Assembly: GCA_025450575.1 (NCBI GenBank)
Contig: JANWHE010000025.1
Location: 1 to 48,545, forward strand
Reading direction: 5' to 3'
DNA: 48,545 nucleotides
Source of the DNA: Candidatus Saccharimonadales bacterium
GTDB taxonomy: Bacteria; Patescibacteriota; Saccharimonadia; Saccharimonadales; UBA10212
Part shown: positions 39,959 through 48,471 of the stretch, one piece after another
Layout: each line of letters opens with the position of its first letter
Position numbering within the stretch: position 1 is the first letter of the stretch
Notes under the pieces: model-generated
Told to the model about the DNA's origin: nothing
What the model saw: the letters and a program-made list of their open reading frames with translations, nothing else
The model's database searches: none
Program-made: the position numbers and the translations under genes

Positions 39959-41257
39959 ATGCATATCTACTTTTCGGGTATCGGCGGCACAGCTATCAGT
40001 TCCCTGGCGCTGATAGCTCACGAAGCCGGCTATGAAGTCAGCGGCTCGGACGCCCGGCCCAGCCAGTACCTGGACTACCTAAGAGAGCACGGCGTCACCG
40101 ATACGCATATGGGCGTAGACGCCGACTTTATCGCCTCCGTACATGCCAAAAAACCGATCGACTGGTTCGTCTACGGTTCGGCCCAGCCGATGGACTTCCC
40201 GGACCACCCCGAATTTGAATTCTGCCGACGCCAAGGTATCAAAATGAGCAAGCGCGACGAATTTTTAAGCCGCCTTATCAAAGACAAGGGCTTAAAGCTC
40301 ATCGCTGTCGCCGGCACCCATGGCAAGACCACTACTACCGCCATAGCTACCTGGATTTTCAAAAATTTCGGCGTACCGGTGTCTTATTCGGGCGGCGCCA
40401 AGCTAAGTTTCGGCGATCTGGCGGAGTATGACCCCAGGGCGGAATACTTCGTCTATGAGGCGGATGAGTATGACCGGAATTTCTTAAGTTTTTATCCGGA
40501 AATCGCTCTTATATCAGGGGTTGATTGGGACCACCCGGACATATATCCTACGCGTGAGGGCTATCTGGCGGCTTTCCGGGAATTCATAGATCAATCGGTT
40601 AAGACCTTTATATGGAACGACGACGCGCAGGAGCTTGGCTCAGAGGCTTCGGATTCAATAACTCCCGTAGACGAGCAAGACCCGGAAATCGAACGGCAGA
40701 TCAAGCTGGCCGGCCGGGTCAACCGACTGGACGCCTGGCTGGTGGCCCGCGGCCTTGGCAGTACCCTGGGCAAGAGCCAAGAAGAAATGATTGATTCGCT
40801 GAATAAATTCCCCGGCGTATCCCGCCGCTTTGAAAAACTCCAAGATAATCTGTTTACTGATTCAGCCCATACTCCGCCTAAGATTCGCGGGGCTCTGCAG
40901 ATGGCGCACGAGATCGCCGGCGACAACGTGGTGGTGGTCTACGAAGGCCTGCACAACACCCGCCAGCATTTTATAAAAGACGAATTGAAGGACTTGTTCA
41001 ACGGCGTGAAAGAACTTTACATCGTACCCAGCTATCTGGCTCGCGAAAATCCTGACTTAGAACTACTTACCCCTGATAAAATACTTGACTTGTTAAGTGA
41101 TTCCGCCAAAGAGAAAGCCCATGCCGCCCAGCTCGACGAGGGATTGAAACAATCTATCCAAAACCACCTGTCTAATGGTGACTTGGTTCTCTGCCTAAGC
41201 GCCGGCGGCGCCGGTTCCCTGGACGAGTGGCTCCGCCGGAACCTACCTGCCGGTTAA
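39959..41257 (+). CDS. murC: UDP-N-acetylmuramate-alanine ligase (MurC-type)
   Basis: 432 residues. N-terminal Rossmann domain IYFSGIGGTAISSLALIAHEAGYEVSGSD, ATP P-loop AVAGTHGKTTTTAIATWIF, then YFVYEADEYDRNFLSFYPEIALISGVDWDHPDIY and a C-terminal domain with VVVYEGLHNTRQHFIKDELKDLF. Adds L-Ala to UDP-MurNAc; the Mpl recycling ligase is a less likely alternative. No Shine-Dalgarno site. Contains copy 3 of the 22-bp repeat near its C-terminus. Confidence 0.92.
   Translation: MHIYFSGIGGTAISSLALIAHEAGYEVSGSDARPSQYLDYLREHGVTDTHMGVDADFIASVHAKKPIDWFVYGSAQPMDFPDHPEFEFCRRQGIKMSKRDEFLSRLIKDKGLKLIAVAGTHGKTTTTAIATWIFKNFGVPVSYSGGAKLSFGDLAEYDPRAEYFVYEADEYDRNFLSFYPEIALISGVDWDHPDIYPTREGYLAAFREFIDQSVKTFIWNDDAQELGSEASDSITPVDEQDPEIERQIKLAGRVNRLDAWLVARGLGSTLGKSQEEMIDSLNKFPGVSRRFEKLQDNLFTDSAHTPPKIRGALQMAHEIAGDNVVVVYEGLHNTRQHFIKDELKDLFNGVKELYIVPSYLARENPDLELLTPDKILDLLSDSAKEKAHAAQLDEGLKQSIQNHLSNGDLVLCLSAGGAGSLDEWLRRNLPAG
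41080..41101 (+). repeat. 22-bp near-palindrome, copy 3 (inside murC)
   Basis: TACTTGACTTGTTAAGTG; in frame it encodes ILDLLS with the same codons used by copy 1 in dus except one. Confidence 0.65.
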
Positions 41258-41258
41258 T

Positions 41259-41756
41259 CTATTTATAAGAGTAGATGGCGGCGGCAATCAATACGCCGGT
41301 CACCAGGACGGTTATAAAAATTATACCGACCGGAACCGAGCTGGTTTTTGTCGGCTGAAGTGAGGCGGCGGCTTGAGGCGCCTGGCGGGCAGCTGCCGGA
41401 GCGGGCTGGGGTACCGGTTGGGCGGCGGAGACATCCATTACCTTAGGCGTCGCGGCTGGGCGAGGCCCGGTTTTTGGCTTACGGCCAAACAGTGAGAAAC
41501 GCTTTTTAGTAATTTGGCGGTCGGCTTGTTTAAGTTCGTGGCCTATATCCTGCATTATGGTGTCCAGTTCGGCGTCTTCGTTCGGAGCGGCAGCCGGCGG
41601 CCTAGCCGGGGCATGCATGGGGATATTATCGACGATATTAGTAGTCGAAGCCGCGGCTGGTGGGGCGGCTTGAGGCACCAACGTGGGTCGGGCCGGAGTC
41701 TGGGCGGCATCGGGCATCGCTAGCGGTCGGGATTGGGTTACGGCAGTCGGGTTCAT
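41259..41756 (-). CDS. Pro/Ala-rich tail-anchored protein
   Basis: 165 residues, not recognised. Low-complexity Pro/Ala N-terminus, a small helical stretch (EDAELDTIMQDIGHELKQADRQITKKRFSLFGRK), another Pro/Ala linker and a C-terminal membrane helix (VPVGIIFITVLVTGVLIAAAIYSYK). Cytoplasmic domain tethered by the C-terminus. Convergent with murC (1-base gap) and divergent from the glycosylase gene. Confidence 0.75.
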   Translation of the reverse strand: MNPTAVTQSRPLAMPDAAQTPARPTLVPQAAPPAAASTTNIVDNIPMHAPARPPAAAPNEDAELDTIMQDIGHELKQADRQITKKRFSLFGRKPKTGPRPAATPKVMDVSAAQPVPQPAPAAARQAPQAAASLQPTKTSSVPVGIIFITVLVTGVLIAAAIYSYK

Positions 41757-41823
41757 CTTTATGTTTATGCTTACTAGACGCTATTTTACCACTATCGAGC
41801 CGGTTTTTGCTTTAATTAACCTT

Positions 41824-42471
41824 ATGACATTCGCTCAGCGGCTGCGAACCGCCGAAGCCCAGCTTATCAAGCATGACAAGAAGCTGGCGCCGATTATCAA
41901 AGCCTCCGGACCTTGCCGGCTTAAACCGCATACCGACCACTATGGTGAGCTGGTCGGCAGTATCGTCGGCCAGCAGCTGTCGGCCGTGGCCGCCGGGACC
42001 ATCTGGCGGCGAGTCCTTGATATATTCGGTGGCCGGATGCCCGCTCCGGAAGAACTTATGAAAATCGACGACCAAAAGCTACGCGACGCCGGTTTAAGCT
42101 GGGCCAAAGTACGTTACGTCAAAGACTTAGCCCAACACGTACTGGATGGACGGCTTGACCTAAAACATATTTCCAAGATGCCTAACGAGCAAGTCATTGA
42201 GCAGCTGACCGCGGTTAAGGGCATCGGCGAATGGAGTGCCCACATGTTCATGATGTTCGGCCTGGGACGGCTGGATATCCTACCGGTGGGCGACTTGGGC
42301 GTCCGTAAAGCCGTGATGAATCTATATGGCCTGGACGAGATGCCTGACCCAGCCCGCATGGTGACTATAGCCGCCGAGAATAATTGGCACCCGTACGAAT
42401 CGGTGGCTAGCTGGTACCTGTGGCAGAGCTTGGATAATAATCCCCAGAAGAAATCCCGCCACGGGGCCTAA
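41824..42471 (+). CDS. DNA-3-methyladenine glycosylase II (AlkA-type)
   Basis: 215 residues from ATG 41824 (MTFAQRLRTAEAQLIKHD); the ORF-track start 47 codons upstream crosses the promoter. HhH-GPD fold: YGELVGSIVGQQLSAVAAGTIWRRVL, HhH LTAVKGIGEWSAHMFMMFGLGRLDILPVGDLGVRKA with catalytic Asp in PVGDLG. Removes alkylated purines from DNA. TG-C-TTTAAT ends seven bases before ATG, predicted leaderless. Overlaps the next gene by four bases. Confidence 0.93.
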   Translation: MTFAQRLRTAEAQLIKHDKKLAPIIKASGPCRLKPHTDHYGELVGSIVGQQLSAVAAGTIWRRVLDIFGGRMPAPEELMKIDDQKLRDAGLSWAKVRYVKDLAQHVLDGRLDLKHISKMPNEQVIEQLTAVKGIGEWSAHMFMMFGLGRLDILPVGDLGVRKAVMNLYGLDEMPDPARMVTIAAENNWHPYESVASWYLWQSLDNNPQKKSRHGA

Positions 42472-44222
42472 AGGCCGCCGTAGCCGCCGCCATAGCCGGT
42501 AAACACTTGCGCCGGCTTGTGGTAATCGCTGATTTTCAGCGGCATCTGTTTGCCGTCTTTATCCATGGCGTAAAGCTCGCTAGAGTTCTTGGAAACCAGT
42601 AGATAGTTATCGGTGTACCAGCCGTAGGTATCGTAATCGCTTAAAGTAGCGATCTGCTGGCCACTCTGACCTTCTCCGTCACCTATGAAGAGTGTGTTCT
42701 TGCCGTCGCGGGGCTCGCTCCAGAATGTCTTGCTGCCCGACGGTGACAGCAGGTAGGTAGGATAAGACGCCGTGTAAAAGTTATCGACGGTGGTCGCGTC
42801 ATCATTCTTAACCTGTCCGCCGGTATAGGTGTAGAAATTATCTTTGGTGCCGTCTGAAAAGTGAAGTTCGATGGAATCCGGAGCTTTGACCCGCGTATCA
42901 AGTGTAATATCCAAAGCCTGGGTCCCGGCGGCCAGCGCGAAGGAGCGGATGGCTTTTTTAGCTGAACCGTCGGGCTTGACGGAATTGAAGGTGGATTGCT
43001 TATTGACGAGGTCCGTCGGTGCCGACCCGCCGAACGATGCCGTCCAATTCATCACGTAAAATACCTGGTCGTCGTAAGCGTACACGTCGCCGACCAACTG
43101 GCTTAAGTAGTCAAAGCTACTAGTGCCGCTGGCCGTGGTCTGGTCCAAAACGGTTATTTTTTTGTCTACCGCGTTGAAACTTTTGATGAGCTGGCGCCCC
43201 GGCTGCCACAGCTGGATATCGCTGCGGGTAACCGTATAGATAAAGTCATCGCCAGCCCAGCCGGTAAGCGTGAAATCGACGCTGCCTGAATCAATGACCG
43301 TCGAGCTGTCATCGGCGGTATCGATAAGGTAAAGCGTAGGGTTGGAGCCGGCGCGGCGCGAAAGTAAAGCCAGATACTTCCAGTCGCGCGAGGCCAGCAG
43401 AACGGTATTGCGGTCGTCTTCGCTGCCAGTGCCGGCTAGAACGGTTTGGCGGTCGGTGCCGTCTAAATTAGTCTTGACGACATCGATCTTGCCGCTAAGT
43501 TTTGATAAGAAGTAAACTTTGCCGGCCGGCGTCAGGCTGAACTGGTTGTTCAAGACTTTGTCGGCGCTGACTTTTATAGTGCTGTCGGCGTCGTTATAAC
43601 CCTTCAGGCTTAAGGTGGCGCTTTGCTCCGTCTGGCCGGCCGGCAAAACCAAGGTGGCGCTGCCGCTGCCGTCGGTTTTGGCTGTCGTGCCGGCCGCCGA
43701 TATCTGGACGTCGCCCAGGGGAGCCTTATTGATAGCGTCCGTCACCGTCACTTTGACCGGCCGGCCGGTAGCCGTCACCGCGATAGCCGGCACGGTCTTT
43801 TGCTTAAGAATCGGAACGGTCACAACCAAACTCTTATCTTTGTAATATTTTTTGGTTACGATGACGGTATGGCGGCCGACGCCGATCCGTTTCAGCGTAG
43901 CCTCGCCGGCGGCGTCGGTATCGGCGCTGATGCGTCCCAGGCTGACCTGGGCGCCGCTGACTGGTGTGCCCGAAGTGTCGTCTACGATTTTTACTGTCAG
44001 GTCCTTTTTCACGACCGTGCCGGCTATCGCATAGCGGGTCGCGGGCAAGGCCGCCAAGATAAGTATCAGAACCACAATCGTAGCCGGAATCGACAATTTC
44101 TTATGGCCGCTATACCACGTTTTAAAACGCTCGACTTTGGACACCCCCTTTGGAGTTTCGTTCTTAACCGCCGGCTCCGGGGCTTCGGCGATGTTTTCGT
44201 TTTTGGGTTCTTCTTCGGCCAT
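42468..44222 (-). CDS. Anchored PEGA/carboxypeptidase-regulatory-like plus beta-propeller protein
   Basis: 584 residues. Cytoplasmic acidic N-terminus, one helix (about 45-66), two Ig-like domains of PEGA/CarboxypepD_reg type (DLTVKIVDDTSGTPVSGAQVSLGRISADTDAAGEATLKRIGVGRHTVIV and PVKVTVTDAINKAPLGDVQISAAG), then a TolB/WD40-like region (KVYFLSKLSGKIDVVKTNLDGT, YLALLSRRAGSNPTLYLIDT, LLSPSGSKTFWSEP). Ends GYGGGYGGL. Likely extracellular binding scaffold; ligand unknown. Confidence 0.82.
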   Translation of the reverse strand: MAEEEPKNENIAEAPEPAVKNETPKGVSKVERFKTWYSGHKKLSIPATIVVLILILAALPATRYAIAGTVVKKDLTVKIVDDTSGTPVSGAQVSLGRISADTDAAGEATLKRIGVGRHTVIVTKKYYKDKSLVVTVPILKQKTVPAIAVTATGRPVKVTVTDAINKAPLGDVQISAAGTTAKTDGSGSATLVLPAGQTEQSATLSLKGYNDADSTIKVSADKVLNNQFSLTPAGKVYFLSKLSGKIDVVKTNLDGTDRQTVLAGTGSEDDRNTVLLASRDWKYLALLSRRAGSNPTLYLIDTADDSSTVIDSGSVDFTLTGWAGDDFIYTVTRSDIQLWQPGRQLIKSFNAVDKKITVLDQTTASGTSSFDYLSQLVGDVYAYDDQVFYVMNWTASFGGSAPTDLVNKQSTFNSVKPDGSAKKAIRSFALAAGTQALDITLDTRVKAPDSIELHFSDGTKDNFYTYTGGQVKNDDATTVDNFYTASYPTYLLSPSGSKTFWSEPRDGKNTLFIGDGEGQSGQQIATLSDYDTYGWYTDNYLLVSKNSSELYAMDKDGKQMPLKISDYHKPAQVFTGYGGGYGGL

Positions 44223-44280
44223 AAGGATAAATTCTTAAGCTTAACTATAGGCTAAGGGGTCTGAATTTACCACTGTTAGC

Positions 44281-44853
44281 TTACATTTTGTCAATCAGCA
44301 AGTCGGCCAGCTGCCGGGTCTGGTCCAAGCTACGGTCAGCGGGAGACGTCGAGCCGTAACTTAAAACGTACCAATCATTATTCTTCAGAATATTCAGCTG
44401 GCCGTGCTCGGCGTCCCAGTAGGCGTGCTCGCCATAGCCATCGACGTCCTGGACGGTGGTCGGCTTAAGCGGCCCGAACTCGTTATCGTTGGTGGCTACG
44501 CCTTTGTCGGTTTTTGGCACCCGGGCCAATAAGGAAGCGGCTTTGCGGGCCGAAACGCTGATACCCGAACCGTTGGACTGGGTATAGGTACAGGTACTGA
44601 CGTCCAGATCGGCGGAAGTGGCGGCGACCAGGTTCGGGCCGCCCTTGACGCTATCCCCCAACAAGATCTTGGCTTCGGCCAGAGTGAATATCCGGCAAGC
44701 TTTACTTACGGATGCCGGGGCGGTGGAAGTAGCCGCCGGTCGGGAAACGGCTTTGTCGTCATGGCTTTTAGAGTCTTTGACGGCCAAGAATATCGCCACC
44801 GCAGCGGCCGCTATCAAAATCAGCCCTACCGCGTACCGACCTGTCCTTTTCAT
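44281..44853 (-). CDS. Membrane-anchored protein, DUF3558-like
   Basis: 190 residues. N-terminal anchor (about 7-25), Ser/Ala/Pro linker, then KACRIFTLAEAKILLGDSVKGGPN and STCTYTQSNGSGISVSARKA, resembling DUF3558-type lipoprotein domains with a Cys pair; no lipobox seen. End SLDQTRQLADLLIDKM. AAGGCGG ribosome site. Function unknown. Confidence 0.75.
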   Translation of the reverse strand: MKRTGRYAVGLILIAAAAVAIFLAVKDSKSHDDKAVSRPAATSTAPASVSKACRIFTLAEAKILLGDSVKGGPNLVAATSADLDVSTCTYTQSNGSGISVSARKAASLLARVPKTDKGVATNDNEFGPLKPTTVQDVDGYGEHAYWDAEHGQLNILKNNDWYVLSYGSTSPADRSLDQTRQLADLLIDKM

Positions 44854-44886
44854 GCTACCGCCTTACTTATGAATGAATTGTATCAA

Positions 44887-44915
44887 AGAACGGGAGCTTT
44901 TTAGGCTCCCGTTCT
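44887..44915 (-). terminator. Terminator of the 42-aa gene
   Basis: Stem AGAACGGGAGC / GCTCCCGTTCT, 7-base loop, then TTTGATAC on the minus strand. Confidence 0.8.
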
Positions 44916-44936
44916 GGCCGTTGCCTGTCCCGTGAT

Positions 44937-45065
44937 TTAGGAATTGCCGGTATTCATGTCGTCGCTTTGGAAGCCGCCGCTGTTTTCGCCGCCTTTTTTG
45001 GCGGCCTCTGTCTTGCCGGCCGCTCCGCTATTCTTGCGCCCCCTTGGACTGCTCCTGTTGGCCAT
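44937..45065 (-). CDS. 42-residue basic, glycine-rich small protein
   Basis: Not in the ORF track. Begins MANRSSPRGRKNSGAAGKTE, then AAKKGGENSGGFQSDDMNTGNS. It has a perfect Shine-Dalgarno (AAGGAGGT) five bases before ATG and a strong terminator, so it is very probably translated. Low complexity, disordered, basic start and acidic end. No family recognised. Confidence 0.7.
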   Translation of the reverse strand: MANRSSPRGRKNSGAAGKTEAAKKGGENSGGFQSDDMNTGNS

Positions 45066-45172
45066 ATACACCTCCTTCGCTTATATGACCCTTATATTTT
45101 ATCGGGATACGGTCGCCGTCTCCATAAGATACTAGACAGGATTACAGTGGCAATCTTCACAGCCCGCCCCCG

Positions 45173-45928
45173 TTAATGAGCCGTAGCTACCAGCCAGACG
45201 CCGGATATCAGCATGAAGGCCACCAGCGCGTAGCGGGCGAACCGCTCGCCCTCGTGAAGGGCGAATTTAGACCCGATGAACCCGCCGCTTAAGCCGGCGG
45301 CCATGCCTATAAAGCCATACTCTACATTTATGAGCCCGGTGCCTGCCAAACCGGCCAGTACCACCACGTCAGAGACCAGCGAAGCTTTGCGTTTTATCAG
45401 GTTGGTTTCTAATACGGAGATGCCAAAGACAGCTATTAAAACCACGTTTATCAGGCTGCCGACACCACTGGCGAATATGCCCTGTAGCAACATCAGGACG
45501 ATAATGGCGGCAAAGCCCAGCCCCTGGACTATCTGGTGGCGCCGCCGGCTTTTAATCTCATGGTGTTTGATGAACAAAATAGGAATCATGACGAGATTTA
45601 AGGCACCCATCGCCAGCTGTAAGTTATCGTTCCTAAGATGCCTGATGGCAATAAAAGTCATGATTCCTACCGGCACGGATACCAGAGCTAGGGTTAAGGC
45701 CATCTTTTTTTGCTTGACGGCTTTTTTGCGGTAGGCAGTGATCGATCCGCTGTCGATACCGAGCGCCCATAATTTAACGGTTGCCACGGATTGCTGGGGT
45801 GTCAGGCCGATGGCAATCAGAAATGGCGTGATGACATAGCCTCCGCCGCCGCCGGTCATGCCAGACAAGATACTGGCCACGAAGGTCACGGCGAATATGA
45901 TATACGGTAAAAGCTCGTGCCAAATCAT
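45173..45928 (-). CDS. TauE/SafE-family permease
   Basis: 251 residues, about eight helices. Typical repeats: FVASILSGMTGGGGGYVITPFLIAIGLTPQQSVATVKLWALG and AAGLSGGFIGSKFALHEGERFARYALVAFMLISG. This family exports sulfite, sulfoacetate or other organosulfur anions. Single gene; substrate not predictable. Confidence 0.9.
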   Translation of the reverse strand: MIWHELLPYIIFAVTFVASILSGMTGGGGGYVITPFLIAIGLTPQQSVATVKLWALGIDSGSITAYRKKAVKQKKMALTLALVSVPVGIMTFIAIRHLRNDNLQLAMGALNLVMIPILFIKHHEIKSRRRHQIVQGLGFAAIIVLMLLQGIFASGVGSLINVVLIAVFGISVLETNLIKRKASLVSDVVVLAGLAGTGLINVEYGFIGMAAGLSGGFIGSKFALHEGERFARYALVAFMLISGVWLVATAH

Positions 45929-45993
45929 GATTTATATAGCATTTTTTGTTTTTGCTTCCAGAGCTATTTTATAGTCCGTAGTTGATTTAGCAA

Positions 45994-46015
45994 AATACTT
46001 GACTTGTTAAGTATT
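45994..46015 (+). repeat. 22-bp near-palindrome, copy 4 (intergenic)
   Basis: Core TACTTGACTTGTTAAGTA flanked by AA and TT; lies between the MMPL stop and the TauE start. Confidence 0.7.
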
Positions 46016-46027
46016 TTACTGAAGGAA

Positions 46028-48205
46028 TTATGAGTCTTTAGACAGCTTGGAAGGCCACCAGTTCCGCTTGCCCAACAAGGCTACGATTGACGGCACCAGC
46101 AGCGTACGCACGAAAAAGGTATCTAATAAAATAGCGAAAGCTACGCCGTAACCAATCTGCTCGGCTTGGTCGTTGCCGCCAACGATACCGAAAATAGAAA
46201 ACGTGCCGGCTAAAATCAAGCCGGCCGAAGTGACTGTGGTGCCGGTTATGCCAATCGCTTTAGTAATAGCCTCAAAAAGCGTTTTGCTGTGATGCGCTTC
46301 TTCACGGATGCGGCTCATCACCAGAATGTTATAGTCCTGCCCCAGCGCCATACCGAAGATGAACAGCAGAAACGGCAGCACGAAGTTAAGCCCGTCGTGC
46401 CCCAGAATGTGTACGAATAAGATCATGGCCATTCCTAGCGACGCAAGATAACTCAACCCGACCGTAGCGATCAAATACCACGGGGCGACCAGGCTACGGA
46501 GCAGTATCGCCAGCAGGACGGCGATTACCAGCAAGACAACCGGGATAATCCTCCTTAGGTCCTTATTGGTAGTTTGGTTGATGTCGTAGCCCACTGAGTC
46601 GGCACTGTAGATAGCGGTCTGATCCGCGCCGGCGCCGCGTCCGACTTGAGCCAGTTGCGTGCGCACTGACGGAATAGCCTGAAGCGCTGCCGTGCTGCCG
46701 GTTTTGCCGGCCTTAAGCACTCCGTAAAACTGGATCGTTTTGCCATCGGCGCTGATAAACTGGCTCAAAGCTTGCTCGGCGGGTGCCCCGCTGCCATGCA
46801 GTCTCTGCACTTGAGCGGGTGTTAAGCTAAGCCCGTTCAGATTAAGCGGTCCGCTGATAGAATTGAACAGTCCTGATGCTTGCAGCTGCGATTGAGACCG
46901 GGCGACTAGGGCGGGGTTGTCCCAGGCCGAAGATTTAAAGTGAAAGATTACCAACTGGGGGTTATCGTTGGCCGCCGGGAAATGCCGATCGATTAATTTC
47001 TGGCCTTTGGCCGAATCGCTGCCGGTCGGCGCGCTTTGGCTGCCAAAACCGGCCGCCTTGTAGCCGACCAATCCCGCCGACAAGCCGCCGAACACGATTA
47101 CTCCCAGCACCAAGATGACCACCGGTCGTTTAATCGCCTGGTCGGCCAGCCGTCCCCACAGACCGATTTTGTCTTCACGCTGGTGCGTCTTAGTCGGCCA
47201 AAAAGTCACCCGCCCCAATATCGATAACAAGGCCGGCAGAAAAGTTAAGGATATTAGCAGCATGATGCTCAGGCCGATAGCCAGCGCCGGGCCTAAGCCC
47301 TTGTAAAGCCCGAAGACCGATAGTACCAAACAAAGCAGCGCGCCGATCACGGTCGCCGCCGAAAACGTGATCGATTCGCCAACGTGAGATAGGGCTTCTA
47401 TAACGGCCGGTTTGGGAGCCAGGCCTTTGCGCATCTCTTCTCTCACCCTAAAGACCAGGAACAGCCCATAGTCCGTCCCGGCTCCAAGCAGAAGAATAAT
47501 AAGCAAAATCTGAGTAATAAATCCTACCTGCACGCCAATCTTAGTCGATTCGGCGATGACCGGCTGCGCTACGAATAGCGCCAAACCGGCCGGAATCAGA
47601 GTGACCAGCGGCGCCAACAGCGAGCGGAAGACTAACAGAAGAAGGATGAGGATCAAGATAACCGAATATACCTCGGTCTTATTACGCCCGGTGTTATTGG
47701 CGCTTTCCTGGTCGACGCCAACCGCCAGGTCCCCAGTCAGATAAGCGTTCAGTCCTTTCGGCAGGCCGGATCTGGTCACAGCGCTCCGGATATTGTGAAC
47801 GATATCGGTGGCGCCGCTGCCAAAAGCGGCGCCCGAAACCCCGACCAGATATCCATGTGCCTTGCCGTCGGCGCTGGCGCCCAGGTCTCTGATTTGGGTA
47901 ACCTCTTTCACGGCTTTGACGTTTTTCACCATTTGCGCCAGCGCCGCGTTATCGGATGGGCTTAAACCGCTCTTGTGGCTGGCGACGATTTCCGTATTGG
48001 TCGCCGTATCTTTGCGCTGAAATGCCGTTTCTAAATCGGACGCCTTGGCAGTAGGGCTGTTTTTAGGCAGAAAGTCCGAAGTGTTATTTTTCTCTACGTC
48101 GTTAAGTTTCGGGAAACTAGCGGTCAGTATGGGTACCAGGGCGATCCAAAAGATAATAATCGGCCAGCGAAACTTAACCGAAAACTTAGCGATCGCCTTA
48201 AACAT
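46028..48205 (-). CDS. MMPL-family RND transporter
   Basis: 725 residues with 12 helices in two halves, each with a large outer loop. Signature motifs LLLGAGTDYGLFLVFRVREEM and FGMALGQDYNILVMSRIREEAHHSKTLFEAITKAIGITGTTVTSAG fit actinobacterial MmpL-like exporters of lipids or drugs. Promoter TG-T-TATTAT ends eight bases before ATG; a weak AAAGG sits between, so it may be leaderless. Confidence 0.93.
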   Translation of the reverse strand: MFKAIAKFSVKFRWPIIIFWIALVPILTASFPKLNDVEKNNTSDFLPKNSPTAKASDLETAFQRKDTATNTEIVASHKSGLSPSDNAALAQMVKNVKAVKEVTQIRDLGASADGKAHGYLVGVSGAAFGSGATDIVHNIRSAVTRSGLPKGLNAYLTGDLAVGVDQESANNTGRNKTEVYSVILILILLLLVFRSLLAPLVTLIPAGLALFVAQPVIAESTKIGVQVGFITQILLIILLLGAGTDYGLFLVFRVREEMRKGLAPKPAVIEALSHVGESITFSAATVIGALLCLVLSVFGLYKGLGPALAIGLSIMLLISLTFLPALLSILGRVTFWPTKTHQREDKIGLWGRLADQAIKRPVVILVLGVIVFGGLSAGLVGYKAAGFGSQSAPTGSDSAKGQKLIDRHFPAANDNPQLVIFHFKSSAWDNPALVARSQSQLQASGLFNSISGPLNLNGLSLTPAQVQRLHGSGAPAEQALSQFISADGKTIQFYGVLKAGKTGSTAALQAIPSVRTQLAQVGRGAGADQTAIYSADSVGYDINQTTNKDLRRIIPVVLLVIAVLLAILLRSLVAPWYLIATVGLSYLASLGMAMILFVHILGHDGLNFVLPFLLFIFGMALGQDYNILVMSRIREEAHHSKTLFEAITKAIGITGTTVTSAGLILAGTFSIFGIVGGNDQAEQIGYGVAFAILLDTFFVRTLLVPSIVALLGKRNWWPSKLSKDS

Positions 48206-48291
48206 TTGCCTTTATAATAACAGTTAGGCAACCTGGGTTTTAGCGATGGCAGTCACATCTTTGCTTCAAAGATACTGCGAGTTCCCAGTGT

Positions 48292-48471
48292 TTACGCGGC
48301 TAACAGATGGTAAACCAAGAACGCCGGCCAGACCAAGGCTTTCAGCAGCGCCACGATACTGGGCCAGAAACCATAACTGACGTGCAGGTAATAAACCGCC
48401 GCGCCAATCATCCCCAAAAAATAAGCCCCGCCAGCGCCGCCTTTTTTAACCACTTTTACATTCTTGGCCAT
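48292..48471 (-). CDS. 59-residue small membrane protein
   Basis: Just under the ORF-track cut-off. Begins MAKNVKVVKKGGAGGAYFLG, with two hydrophobic stretches (about 15-32 and 36-56), ending FLVYHLLAA. Strong Shine-Dalgarno AGGAGG five bases before ATG. Not recognised. Shares only the short KKGG patch with the 42-aa protein at 45 kb. The last 74 bases of the window show nothing further. Confidence 0.75.
   Translation of the reverse strand: MAKNVKVVKKGGAGGAYFLGMIGAAVYYLHVSYGFWPSIVALLKALVWPAFLVYHLLAA

Noticed and set aside
45994-46015. 22-bp palindrome as an ordinary terminator
   Set aside because: AT-rich stem, no consistent T-run, and two copies lie inside coding genes.
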